Source of the DNA: Alteromonas mediterranea DE
GTDB taxonomy: Bacteria; Pseudomonadota; Gammaproteobacteria; Enterobacterales; Alteromonadaceae
NCBI RefSeq assembly: GCF_000020585.3
Contig: NC_011138.3
Span: forward strand, 1,393,191 to 1,457,190
Reading direction: 5' to 3'
DNA length: 64,000 nt
Part shown: positions 1 to 8,025 of the stretch, piece after piece
Layout of the letters: every line of letters begins with the position of its first letter
Numbering within the stretch: position 1 is the first letter of the stretch
Program-made: the position numbers and the translations under genes
Notes under the pieces: generated by a model
The model's input: only the letters and a program-made list of their open reading frames with translations
What the model was told of the DNA's origin: nothing
The model's database searches: none

Positions 1-116
1 CTCGAATGATTACGCAAATGCTAAATGAGTTGAATCGTCGTGGCGGTGGTTCAGGTCTATTAACTGCGTGTGCTGCCGGTGGTCTAGGTGCCGCTATGAT
101 TGTGGAGACAGAATAA
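1..116 (+). CDS. fadI: 3-ketoacyl-CoA thiolase FadI, C-terminal end (partial)
   Basis: This is the last 37 codons of a thiolase; the gene begins before the window and is read in the frame starting at base 3. The tail [20 protein letters not shown] holds the thiolase C-terminal active-site cysteine (the CAAGG motif), which protonates the leaving acetyl-CoA in the last step of beta-oxidation. The stop lies one base before the fadJ start codon, so the two form the fadI-fadJ operon encoding the two subunits of the multienzyme complex. FadI rather than FadA is inferred from the order thiolase then alpha subunit. Confidence 0.85.
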   Translation, partial: RMITQMLNELNRRGGGSGLLTACAAGGLGAAMIVETE

Positions 117-117
117 G

Positions 118-2277
118 ATGAGTCAGGAACAAGAAATGACAAATGAAGTTCAGCCAACATCTGGCGCATTCACGTTAACAAAGCAGGATAATGGCGTTGC
201 TATTCTTAGCATGGACGTGCCTGGCGAAAGTATGAATACGCTTAAAGCGGAATTCGGCGATGAAATCTCTACCATGCTCGATGATATTGAGCGTGATAGC
301 AGCATTAAAGGTGTAGTCCTTACCAGCGGTAAGCCTACCTCGTTTGTGGCAGGTGCAGATATCAGTATGCTTGCTGAGTGTAAAACTGCTGAAGACGCCA
401 CCACCATTGCTGCTGGTGGCCAAGCCATTTTCGATAGAATTGAAAACATGAAGGCGACGTTTGTTGCCGCTATTCATGGCCCTGCATTAGGCGGTGGTTT
501 AGAGCTAGCATTGGCGTGTCACTATCGTGTATGTACCGATTCACCGAGTACTCAGGTAGGTTTACCTGAAGTTCAGCTAGGCTTGCTGCCGGGCAGTGGT
601 GGTACACAGCGTCTTCCTCGTCTAATTGGCGTTCAGCAAGCAATGAAGATGATGCTTACGGGCTCTCCTGCGCGAGCCAAACAAGCCAAAAAATACGGCA
701 TTGTAGACGATGTAGTGCCGCATAGCGTGCTGTTAAAAGTGGCAGAGCAGTTTGCTCTTAAGCGCAAGCCTGAACGTGAAGCACCGCAAAAAAGCGTGAT
801 GGACAAAATGTTAGAAAAGACCGGCCCAGGCCGTAACATGATGTTCAAAAAAGCGCGCGAAGCGACCTTTGCAAAAACGAAAGGCAACTACCCTGCACCT
901 GGCCATATCATCGATGTTATCGAAACTGGTATCAACGAAGGTATGAAAGCGGGCCTTAAAGCCGAAGCAGAAGCGTTCGGTAAGCTTGTCATGACCCCTG
1001 AGTCATTCCAACTTCGCCAAATTTTCTTCGCGACAACGGAAATGAAGAAAGAAAACGGTGTTGAAGGTGTTAAACCTGAAAAGATGAAAAAGGTCGGCGT
1101 GCTTGGCGGTGGTTTAATGGGCGGTGGTATTGCCTATGTAACTTCAACGAAAGCGGGCGTACCTGTGCGTATTAAAGATGTCCGCGCTGAAGGCATCGCT
1201 AACGCAATGAAATACAGTTACGACATTTTAAACAAGAAGGTGAAGAAGCGTTTCATGCGTAACAGCGAAATGCAGAAGCAACTTGCGCTATTAACCGGAA
1301 CGTTAGATTACAGCGGTTATCAAGATGTAGATATTGTTGTAGAAGCTGTTTTTGAAGACTTAGATCTTAAGCAAAAAATGGTGGCGGATATTGAAGAAAA
1401 CTGCAAAGAAAGCACCATCTTTGCGTCTAACACTTCGTCGATCCCTATTACGCAGATCGCGGCAGAAGCAGCACGTCCAGAAAACGTGATTGGCCTACAT
1501 TACTTCTCGCCAGTAGACAAAATGCCGCTAGCTGAAGTTATTGCGCATGAGAAAACGTCAGACCAAGTAATTTCTTCAACGGTTGAGTTTGCTAAAAAAC
1601 AAGGTAAAACGCCGGTTGTAGTTAAAGACGGCGCGGGCTTCTACGTAAACCGCATTTTAGCCCCGTACATGAACGAAGCGGCAAACCTTATTCTTGACGG
1701 TGAGCCTATTGAGCATATTGATAAGTCTCTGGTTAAATTTGGCTTCCCTGTAGGGCCTGTTAAGCTTCTTGATGAAGTGGGCATTGATGTAGGTACCAAG
1801 ATCATCCCATTCCTTGTAGAGGCGTTTGGTGAGCGTTTCACTGCGCCTAGTGCCTTCGACAAAGTATTGGCCGATGGCAGAAAAGGTAAGAAGAATCAGA
1901 AAGGGTTCTATTCTTACAAGGGTAAAAAACCTGGTAAAGAAGTGGATGAGTCTATCTACGAGCTTCTTGGGCTATCACCTTCTGCTAAGCTAAGCGAAAA
2001 AGAAGTGGCTGAACGTTGTGTACTAATGATGCTAAACGAAGCAGCGCGTTGCTTGGATGAAGGCGTTATTCGTAACGCTCGTGATGGTGATATCGGCGCT
2101 ATCTTCGGTATTGGCTTCCCTCCATTTTTAGGCGGACCATTTCGCTATATGGATATGCTTGGCATTAAACATGTGGTTGCGCGCCTTAATCACTATGCAA
2201 CAGCGGTAGGCGATAAATTCGCACCGGCCGATGTGTTGGTGAACATGGCGGAAAATGATCAAACATTTTATAGTTAA
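118..2277 (+). CDS. fadJ: Fatty-acid oxidation complex alpha subunit FadJ
   Basis: This 719-residue protein should carry enoyl-CoA hydratase and 3-hydroxyacyl-CoA dehydrogenase activities. The N-terminal crotonase domain (about 1-300) shows the oxyanion-hole segment GPALGGGLELALAC and the PEVQLGLLPGSGGTQRLPRL region with a catalytic Glu. The dehydrogenase half begins near residue 325 with the Rossmann loop GGGLMGGGI and contains the HYFSPVDKMPL segment with the catalytic His. The ATG at 118 is chosen because a GGAG lies just upstream and the longer reading would need a TTG inside fadI; an ATG at 136 is also possible. It is coupled to fadI and followed by a strong terminator. Confidence 0.93.
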   Translation: MSQEQEMTNEVQPTSGAFTLTKQDNGVAILSMDVPGESMNTLKAEFGDEISTMLDDIERDSSIKGVVLTSGKPTSFVAGADISMLAECKTAEDATTIAAGGQAIFDRIENMKATFVAAIHGPALGGGLELALACHYRVCTDSPSTQVGLPEVQLGLLPGSGGTQRLPRLIGVQQAMKMMLTGSPARAKQAKKYGIVDDVVPHSVLLKVAEQFALKRKPEREAPQKSVMDKMLEKTGPGRNMMFKKAREATFAKTKGNYPAPGHIIDVIETGINEGMKAGLKAEAEAFGKLVMTPESFQLRQIFFATTEMKKENGVEGVKPEKMKKVGVLGGGLMGGGIAYVTSTKAGVPVRIKDVRAEGIANAMKYSYDILNKKVKKRFMRNSEMQKQLALLTGTLDYSGYQDVDIVVEAVFEDLDLKQKMVADIEENCKESTIFASNTSSIPITQIAAEAARPENVIGLHYFSPVDKMPLAEVIAHEKTSDQVISSTVEFAKKQGKTPVVVKDGAGFYVNRILAPYMNEAANLILDGEPIEHIDKSLVKFGFPVGPVKLLDEVGIDVGTKIIPFLVEAFGERFTAPSAFDKVLADGRKGKKNQKGFYSYKGKKPGKEVDESIYELLGLSPSAKLSEKEVAERCVLMMLNEAARCLDEGVIRNARDGDIGAIFGIGFPPFLGGPFRYMDMLGIKHVVARLNHYATAVGDKFAPADVLVNMAENDQTFYS

Positions 2278-2291
2278 GTTTATAAAATGTT

Positions 2292-2319
2292 AAAAACCGG
2301 GCTTAGCCCGGTTTTTTTG
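2292..2319 (+). terminator. Rho-independent terminator of fadIJ
   Basis: The stem AAACCGGGC / GCCCGGTTT closes on a TTA loop and runs into a T tract. It starts about 15 bases after the fadJ stop. Confidence 0.9.
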
Positions 2320-2485
2320 TGCCTGACGCCTATTTCTGCTGGTTTATTGCTCTATTTTGGGTAAAATCTGCGCGGTTAAGAATTAAACGTGTCAAATTGT
2401 TGGCGTCAATTATCAGTGGCTTAACGTGAATAATTGATAGAGACAAATAATTCTGCAAATTAAGGTTAAACAGGTTGGAGGCAGT

Positions 2486-2683
2486 GTGATTTCACTCGTA
2501 GTATTAAGCGTTATATTTTCTCTATATTTTTATGTAGAAGCGTTTAAATGGGGAATGAACGCGAAGAAGTGGGCGATTGCTGGCCTTATTCTAGGCCCTG
2601 TTCTACTGCCTATGTTCTCTATCTCTCGACATTTACACTGGCGTAATGCGGTTGGGTTTAATAACCTTTATATTGCGGCGTAG
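2486..2683 (+). CDS. Small membrane protein, 65 residues, unknown function
   Basis: I do not recognise a family. The protein starts at a GTG with a GGAGG five bases upstream, which makes the start convincing. Residues 1-20 form one hydrophobic helix and residues about 28-45 a second, joined by a short basic stretch (KWGMNAKKW), so it is probably an inner-membrane hairpin with a basic cytoplasmic loop or tail. It stands alone between two terminators. The good ribosome-binding site and its own terminator support a real gene. Confidence 0.6.
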   Translation: MISLVVLSVIFSLYFYVEAFKWGMNAKKWAIAGLILGPVLLPMFSISRHLHWRNAVGFNNLYIAA

Positions 2684-2731
2684 CTGTAGCGTTTACGTAA
2701 ACTAATAGCAGTATTTCTTATCCCCCAGATA

Positions 2732-2763
2732 TAAAAAAAGAGAGCAGAGGCTCTCTTTTTTTT
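2732..2763. terminator. Bidirectional terminator between two small genes
   Basis: A-run, GAGAGC, short loop, GCTCTC, T-run. Because the stem is flanked by A on one side and T on the other it can end transcription from the 65-residue gene on the plus strand and from the 55-residue gene on the minus strand. Confidence 0.85.
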
Positions 2764-2784
2764 GAAAATCGTTTTAACTTCAAA

Positions 2785-2952
2785 TTAGAAGCCTACGCCA
2801 CCATCACTGCCACCTGTCTTAGGTCTAATGTACTCTGGTTGAGTAACAGTTTCTTTTTGTGAGTCAGGAGCTTGTTTAGCGCCTTCTTGCTTGTCGGCAG
2901 CAACTGGGGTAGCGGTAGAAAGTACTAGTGCAACGGCGTACTCTTTTAACAT
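2785..2952 (-). CDS. Small exported peptide, 55 residues, unknown function
   Basis: This short gene reads MLKEYAVALVLSTATPVAAD at its start: a hydrophobic stretch ending in a VAA-like signal-peptidase site near residue 19. The mature part is about 35 residues, polar, with KQEGAKQ, then SQKETVTQPEYIRPKTGG and a glycine-rich end (GGSDGGVGF). An AGAGGAAA ribosome-binding site sits seven bases before the ATG, and the bidirectional terminator lies just after the stop. No family is recognised. The combination of signal sequence, ribosome-binding site and terminator makes it a likely real gene despite its size. Confidence 0.6.
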   Translation of the reverse strand: MLKEYAVALVLSTATPVAADKQEGAKQAPDSQKETVTQPEYIRPKTGGSDGGVGF

Positions 2953-3250
2953 GTTAATTTCCTCTGATTATTTTTTTGAACGAACAAACAAAGCCGATTG
3001 TTTTATATTTCTTATCGACACCAATGGTATAGCGAGTACCGTGCCAATATTAAGAAAATAATTAATGTTCATTTAAATCAATAGGTTATGGTTTGTTTTT
3101 TTTTGTGAGCTGACGGGGGATGCTTTAGCGCCATAAAGTTGGCACTAAAGTCTAATATACGAAGGGTTAAAAGGGCGTTTTTTTGCCTTGTGCTGCAAAA
3201 AGCGGAAGTCTGTAAGGAAATTTGACGCCCCTTAAGCAAGGCGCGCCATT

Positions 3251-6200
3251 CTAGAATTGCGTATTACCTAAAAGAGTATGAAGCTTTTGGTTTTCTGTTA
3301 GCAGTTTTTCAAAGCGCTCTGCGTTAAGCGGGCGGCTATATAGAAAGCCCTGCAGCATTTCACAGTCATAACGTCGCAGAATGTCGAGTTGAGACTCTTC
3401 TTCAACGCCTTCCGCCACCACTTTTAGCCCCAAGTTGTGGGCAATGTTTATGATAGCGGCGGCCATATGACGGTCGACGTTACTCTTTGCAATGTCGTCA
3501 ATAAAGGCTTTATCGATTTTTAAGGTATTTAAAGGGAAGCGTTTTAAATACGCTAGCGACGAGTAGCCTGTACCAAAATCATCTAGCGCAAGGTGAATAC
3601 CGCGCTCGCGAAGGCGAGTCATCATTTGTAGCCCGTTTTCAGGGCTTTCCATTAGCGTACCTTCGGTAATTTCACACTCCAAATGCAGCGGTGACAAACC
3701 CACATCGCTTAGTATTTTATTTATCCTGTCGTCTAAATCTGGCAACTCAAATTGCTTTGCTGAAATGTTTACGGCAACACGGCCGCTAAATAACCCTTGA
3801 TTTACCCAGCGTTTCGTATCGGCACAGGCTTTACGTAGTACCTGCTCACCAATCTCAATAATTTGACCGGTTTGTTCTGCCAACGGAATAAATTGCCCGG
3901 GGCTCACTATGCCTTTTTGCGGGTGCTCAAAACGTACCAGTGCTTCCATACTTACCAATTTACCAGAAGCGATATCCACTTTGGGCTGATAATACACAGT
4001 GAACAGATCGTCTTTAATGCCTTGGCGAATAAGGTTTTCAATTTGCAGCTGCCTAACCGCGTTTTGGTTCATTTCACCACTAAAGAATTGATAGCTATTG
4101 CCACCATTGTTTTTGGCAAAGTACATGGCTGTGTCGGCATTTTTCAGCATTTCCTGGGGGGATTCACCGTCGTCTGGGAAAAATGCAATACCAATACTGG
4201 CACCAAGGACGAACTCCTGCTTATTGATAATAAACGGGCGCGACAGGGTATCTAGTAAGTTTTGGGCGTAGTGGGTTACCGTGTGGATATCCGCATTGTC
4301 TTCCATCAATATACTAAATTCATCGCCACCTAAGCGATAACAGGTGGCGTTTTTACCCGTAATGCGCTGTAGCCGTTTGGCGATTTGTTTAATCAAGATA
4401 TCGCCAGTTTGGTGGCCTAGGGAATCGTTGATCTTTTTGAAGTTATCCATGTCTAAGCAAAGCAGGCTGTGTTGTGCTGCCTTTCGCACCAAGTTTTGGT
4501 GACTCGCCTGGAAAAACGAGCGATTGGGAAGCTCTGTGAGCGGGTCGACATTAGCGAGTTTCAATAGCTCTTTTTCAGTACTCTTACGCGAGGTTATATC
4601 GCTAAATACCCCTACGAAATGGCTAATTTTTCCGTCTTCATCGTGAACCGCATCAATATTAAGCTCCATTTCATAACGTTCGCCATTTACGCGCACGCTC
4701 TCTACTTCGCCCGACCAGTTGCTTTTAGTTTTAAGGGTTTTCTTAATTTCTTCGGTAAATGCGTCGGGGTACAAATGGAAGTGCATGTAGCTGGCTAGGG
4801 CCTGCTCGCGGGTTTCTCCCGTATAGCGGCAGTAAGCGTTATTGACACTAATAAACTTAAACTGCGTATTCGTGATGAACACCCCTTCCGAGATGTTTTC
4901 AATAGAGCGTTTAAATAGATTAAGCTGCTCTTCTGCCTCTTTAAGGTGGTGGATATTCTTAAGCGTCCCTGTCATTCGCACTGGCTGCTCGTTGTGATCG
5001 CGCTCTACTACTTTCCCGCGGTCTAATATCCAAATCCACTGATTTTTAAAGGTTTTAGCACGATAGGCAAGCTCGTAAAAATCGCTATTCCCCTCTAAAT
5101 GCTCTCGTAACGCGGTCTTTACCCGATTGATATCGTTAGGATGAATGTTGGCATCATACGCGCCGGTGGTACGAATATCGTCCTGCGGAAAATCTAAGGT
5201 GCCCCAGGTATTAGCACGGTAGACTTGCCCTCGGTATACATCCCAATCCCACAGTTCGTCGCCAGAGCTCCAAAGCGTAAGCTTTAAGCGCTCTTCAGAC
5301 TCCTTAATAGCCAATTGATTTGCTTTTCTTATCTGATATTGACGCACAATAAAGGCGAGTATGGCGAATGCGACAATGCAATAAAAAACCAGCGCTACCG
5401 CGTGAAGCCAGGGGGGGCGGTCTATTGAAATTCGTAAGTTTCGACTATCAGACCACGCTTTACCCGGCTCTTTGGCTTGAACTTCAAAGGTATAGTTGCC
5501 AAAAGAAATATTGTTGAATTGCGCGTTCCGCTCCTTATCAACATAAATCCAATCACTTTCAAAACCAGTGAGTTTATATCGGTAAGCTACTTGGTCTGGA
5601 TAAACTGGATTAACGAGTCCAAACGAAATACTAAAGCGGGTTTCGTCGTGCTTTAGCGCTAACTGTTCGTCATAAGTGATATTTTCTTTTAACGATAGAT
5701 AATTTGAAACGTCTTCACTTTCAATTTGCTTTTGTCTGGCTTTTGCCACTGAGCCAAACACGCTAACTTGATAAAGTTGCGGGGGGAGGGTTTGTTTGAC
5801 CTGGTCACTCGCGTTCATTGCTTGCTTTGAAATTTTAACAAAGCCTTTATTGCCGCCAAAATAAATAGTCTTATCAGTTGTAGTAATTACAGCGCCTTCA
5901 CCAAGAGAATTAAACTCCAACTGTGCATTGGGAATGCTGTCAGCCTCTCTTAGGGTCGGTAAGTGAACTTTATGAACCCCTTTGGCATCGGAATACCAGA
6001 TGCTATTTCCCACCGCCGTTGTTGAGGTGATAAAACCGCTTTGATTGTCCCTCTTTTGTTTATTAAGTACGGCAAAGCTTTTTTTGTCTAGCTGGATAAC
6101 GCCATCTGAACGTGTGGTTAACCACAAACCAGATGGGGTTTCATGTACGCCATAAACTAATGAGTTTATGTCATTTGATGAGTCCAGAACCTGAATGATT

Positions 6201-7807
6201 CTGCCCTCGCTAACAGAATAAATTATTATTTTTTTACCGGCTCTAAACCAAATATTACTATCGTCATCCTCATATATGGCTAGCATATCGCCCGGTTTTC
6301 CAGTCAGTGCCGTATTTAATACTTGAACATTTTGAATCTGTGCTGAAACAGAGTTAGTGTCTATTGAATAGACATGGCCGACCTCTACCTGCAGCCAAAT
6401 GGCTGAGTCACTTTTAAAGATATAATCGATAAATGAACCTTTAAAATACTTGTGGACTAACTCCAAGCCGTCTCCATTGTCCTTTAGGACGAGTAAGCCT
6501 GCAGAGGATGCAATCCAAATGTTGTCCTGGTCATCAATTTCAATATCCCAGTAGTGTATGGCTGGGTCCATTTCCTCGAAAAAGTTGTAAAAGGACACAT
6601 TTCCCGTTTCCCGAGATATTTTACCAAGCCCTTTTTGCTGAGAAACCAAATAAAGTGTCTTGTCGCTGCTTTCAGCAAAGCCCCACAAGGTAGAAAAGTT
6701 ATCGTCGCTATGGCGGTCAGAATTATAAACGGGTTGAAAATGTACGCTGGCATATTCAGGGTGATACTTGAAAGCGCCGCGATGAAAGGTTGCGGCCCAC
6801 ACTACACCGGTCCGGTCCTCAATCACTCGCATGACGATGGCAGATGGAATGCCAGTTGCGCTGTAAGTGTCTGAATTTAAATGCAAAAAGTCAGGGCGAT
6901 AATCAGGTGATATGGTGCTTTCAGCAGCATCTGACAATAAAAACAGTCCAATAAAAGTGCCGACCCAAATATCTTTACCCACTACAGAGATTGAAAGCGA
7001 GTTTACTTCTTCTTTGACCCCTAAATCATCGCTTTGAATTCGCTTTAAAATACGACCGTTAGAGGCTAAAACGATTAGACCTTCATTTGTCGCTAACCAA
7101 TAATTGCCGTTAATCACGACTATATCGTGTAGCGCGCGTATATCTAAAGAGACGCCCCAGGGGTTGACTTTGCTTGTGTCGTGAACTTCCAGCGTTTCTG
7201 TATCTATTAGGGCGGCACCAAACTTGTTGGAGCCTACCCATATACGGTTAGCTTCTTCAAAGATAACTTTTATAAAGCTTTCGTCTTTAAAAACTTGGGT
7301 GAGAACGCTTATTTGTGACGTTTGTTTCGAATATCGGTAAAGGAACTTTTTATCCGAAAAAAGTACGTCACCATTATTCGCCTCAGAAATCGCTGTGATT
7401 AAATCTGTTTTTATTACCGAGTTTTCTTTATTGAAAACTTTAAAACTGTCTGACTCTGGCTGATAGAGCGCCAAACCAGAATTGGTTCCAACCCACAATT
7501 TGCCGTCTGAATCAACAAATAATGTTTTAATGAAACCTGAAGGTAAGGAATTCGGGTCGACATCTGACGGATGATATTGCTTTACGTCATAACCTGAATA
7601 GCGATTGAGGCCATTTGACGTTGCCAGCCAAATAAAGCCCATGTGGTCTTCCACAATATCAAGTACTGCAGTGTCTGAAAGGCCGTGTTGCTTATTTAAT
7701 TCTGTAAAATGAAGATCAGAAACCTCTATCGCCTTTGCGGAAGAAAAAAGTACTCCCGACAAAGCCAACAAAAGAAGCAGCATTGAATATATTAGGGTTG
7801 AGCGCAC
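3251..7807 (-). CDS. Propeller sensor diguanylate cyclase/phosphodiesterase (Reg_prop-Y_Y_Y-PAS-PAS-GGDEF-EAL)
   Basis: A 1518-residue membrane sensor for cyclic-di-GMP control. It starts at GTG with an AAAGG upstream. Residues 1-26 are a signal peptide; about 35-670 are two-component-regulator-type propeller repeats (repeated IWLATSNGL, LWVGTNSGL, IWVGTFIGL blades), followed by a Y_Y_Y domain (AYRYKLTGFESDWIYV) and one transmembrane helix near 800-825. The cytoplasmic part has two PAS domains (about 840-1085), a GGDEF domain with an intact GGDEF near 1159 and an EAL domain with EALVRFEHP near 1287 and the DDFGTGYSSL loop. Both catalytic domains look intact, so the net direction cannot be told. 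The ligand is unknown; related propeller sensors often respond to polysaccharides. Confidence 0.9.
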   Translation of the reverse strand: MRSTLIYSMLLLLLALSGVLFSSAKAIEVSDLHFTELNKQHGLSDTAVLDIVEDHMGFIWLATSNGLNRYSGYDVKQYHPSDVDPNSLPSGFIKTLFVDSDGKLWVGTNSGLALYQPESDSFKVFNKENSVIKTDLITAISEANNGDVLFSDKKFLYRYSKQTSQISVLTQVFKDESFIKVIFEEANRIWVGSNKFGAALIDTETLEVHDTSKVNPWGVSLDIRALHDIVVINGNYWLATNEGLIVLASNGRILKRIQSDDLGVKEEVNSLSISVVGKDIWVGTFIGLFLLSDAAESTISPDYRPDFLHLNSDTYSATGIPSAIVMRVIEDRTGVVWAATFHRGAFKYHPEYASVHFQPVYNSDRHSDDNFSTLWGFAESSDKTLYLVSQQKGLGKISRETGNVSFYNFFEEMDPAIHYWDIEIDDQDNIWIASSAGLLVLKDNGDGLELVHKYFKGSFIDYIFKSDSAIWLQVEVGHVYSIDTNSVSAQIQNVQVLNTALTGKPGDMLAIYEDDDSNIWFRAGKKIIIYSVSEGRIIQVLDSSNDINSLVYGVHETPSGLWLTTRSDGVIQLDKKSFAVLNKQKRDNQSGFITSTTAVGNSIWYSDAKGVHKVHLPTLREADSIPNAQLEFNSLGEGAVITTTDKTIYFGGNKGFVKISKQAMNASDQVKQTLPPQLYQVSVFGSVAKARQKQIESEDVSNYLSLKENITYDEQLALKHDETRFSISFGLVNPVYPDQVAYRYKLTGFESDWIYVDKERNAQFNNISFGNYTFEVQAKEPGKAWSDSRNLRISIDRPPWLHAVALVFYCIVAFAILAFIVRQYQIRKANQLAIKESEERLKLTLWSSGDELWDWDVYRGQVYRANTWGTLDFPQDDIRTTGAYDANIHPNDINRVKTALREHLEGNSDFYELAYRAKTFKNQWIWILDRGKVVERDHNEQPVRMTGTLKNIHHLKEAEEQLNLFKRSIENISEGVFITNTQFKFISVNNAYCRYTGETREQALASYMHFHLYPDAFTEEIKKTLKTKSNWSGEVESVRVNGERYEMELNIDAVHDEDGKISHFVGVFSDITSRKSTEKELLKLANVDPLTELPNRSFFQASHQNLVRKAAQHSLLCLDMDNFKKINDSLGHQTGDILIKQIAKRLQRITGKNATCYRLGGDEFSILMEDNADIHTVTHYAQNLLDTLSRPFIINKQEFVLGASIGIAFFPDDGESPQEMLKNADTAMYFAKNNGGNSYQFFSGEMNQNAVRQLQIENLIRQGIKDDLFTVYYQPKVDIASGKLVSMEALVRFEHPQKGIVSPGQFIPLAEQTGQIIEIGEQVLRKACADTKRWVNQGLFSGRVAVNISAKQFELPDLDDRINKILSDVGLSPLHLECEITEGTLMESPENGLQMMTRLRERGIHLALDDFGTGYSSLAYLKRFPLNTLKIDKAFIDDIAKSNVDRHMAAAIINIAHNLGLKVVAEGVEEESQLDILRRYDCEMLQGFLYSRPLNAERFEKLLTENQKLHTLLGNTQF

Positions 7808-8025
7808 CTAAACACCTTTGGCTTACGCCATTTATTATTTTTTTATTTATTTACTGGCAGCATCCCTAACGACCAGAACAATAAATATGCCGAATTAAAA
7901 GGGTCTCTACAAGGACTTTTTGGAAATAACAATATTGGTGGGTTACTTAATAGCCAACTCGCTTTTGTAAATCGATTAAGATGTACGTTTCAATAGAGTT
8001 GGCAAAAGGTGAAGGTATTAACTTA

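Noticed and set aside
100..117. TTG start for FadJ at base 100
   Set aside because: It would lie inside fadI and add six residues not typical of the family; the ATG at 118 is better.
2953..3250. Possible small RNA or terminator between the 55-residue gene and the propeller sensor gene
   Set aside because: GGGGCGT and ACGCCC could pair on the minus strand but only across about 50 bases, and no promoter pair with a terminator is evident.
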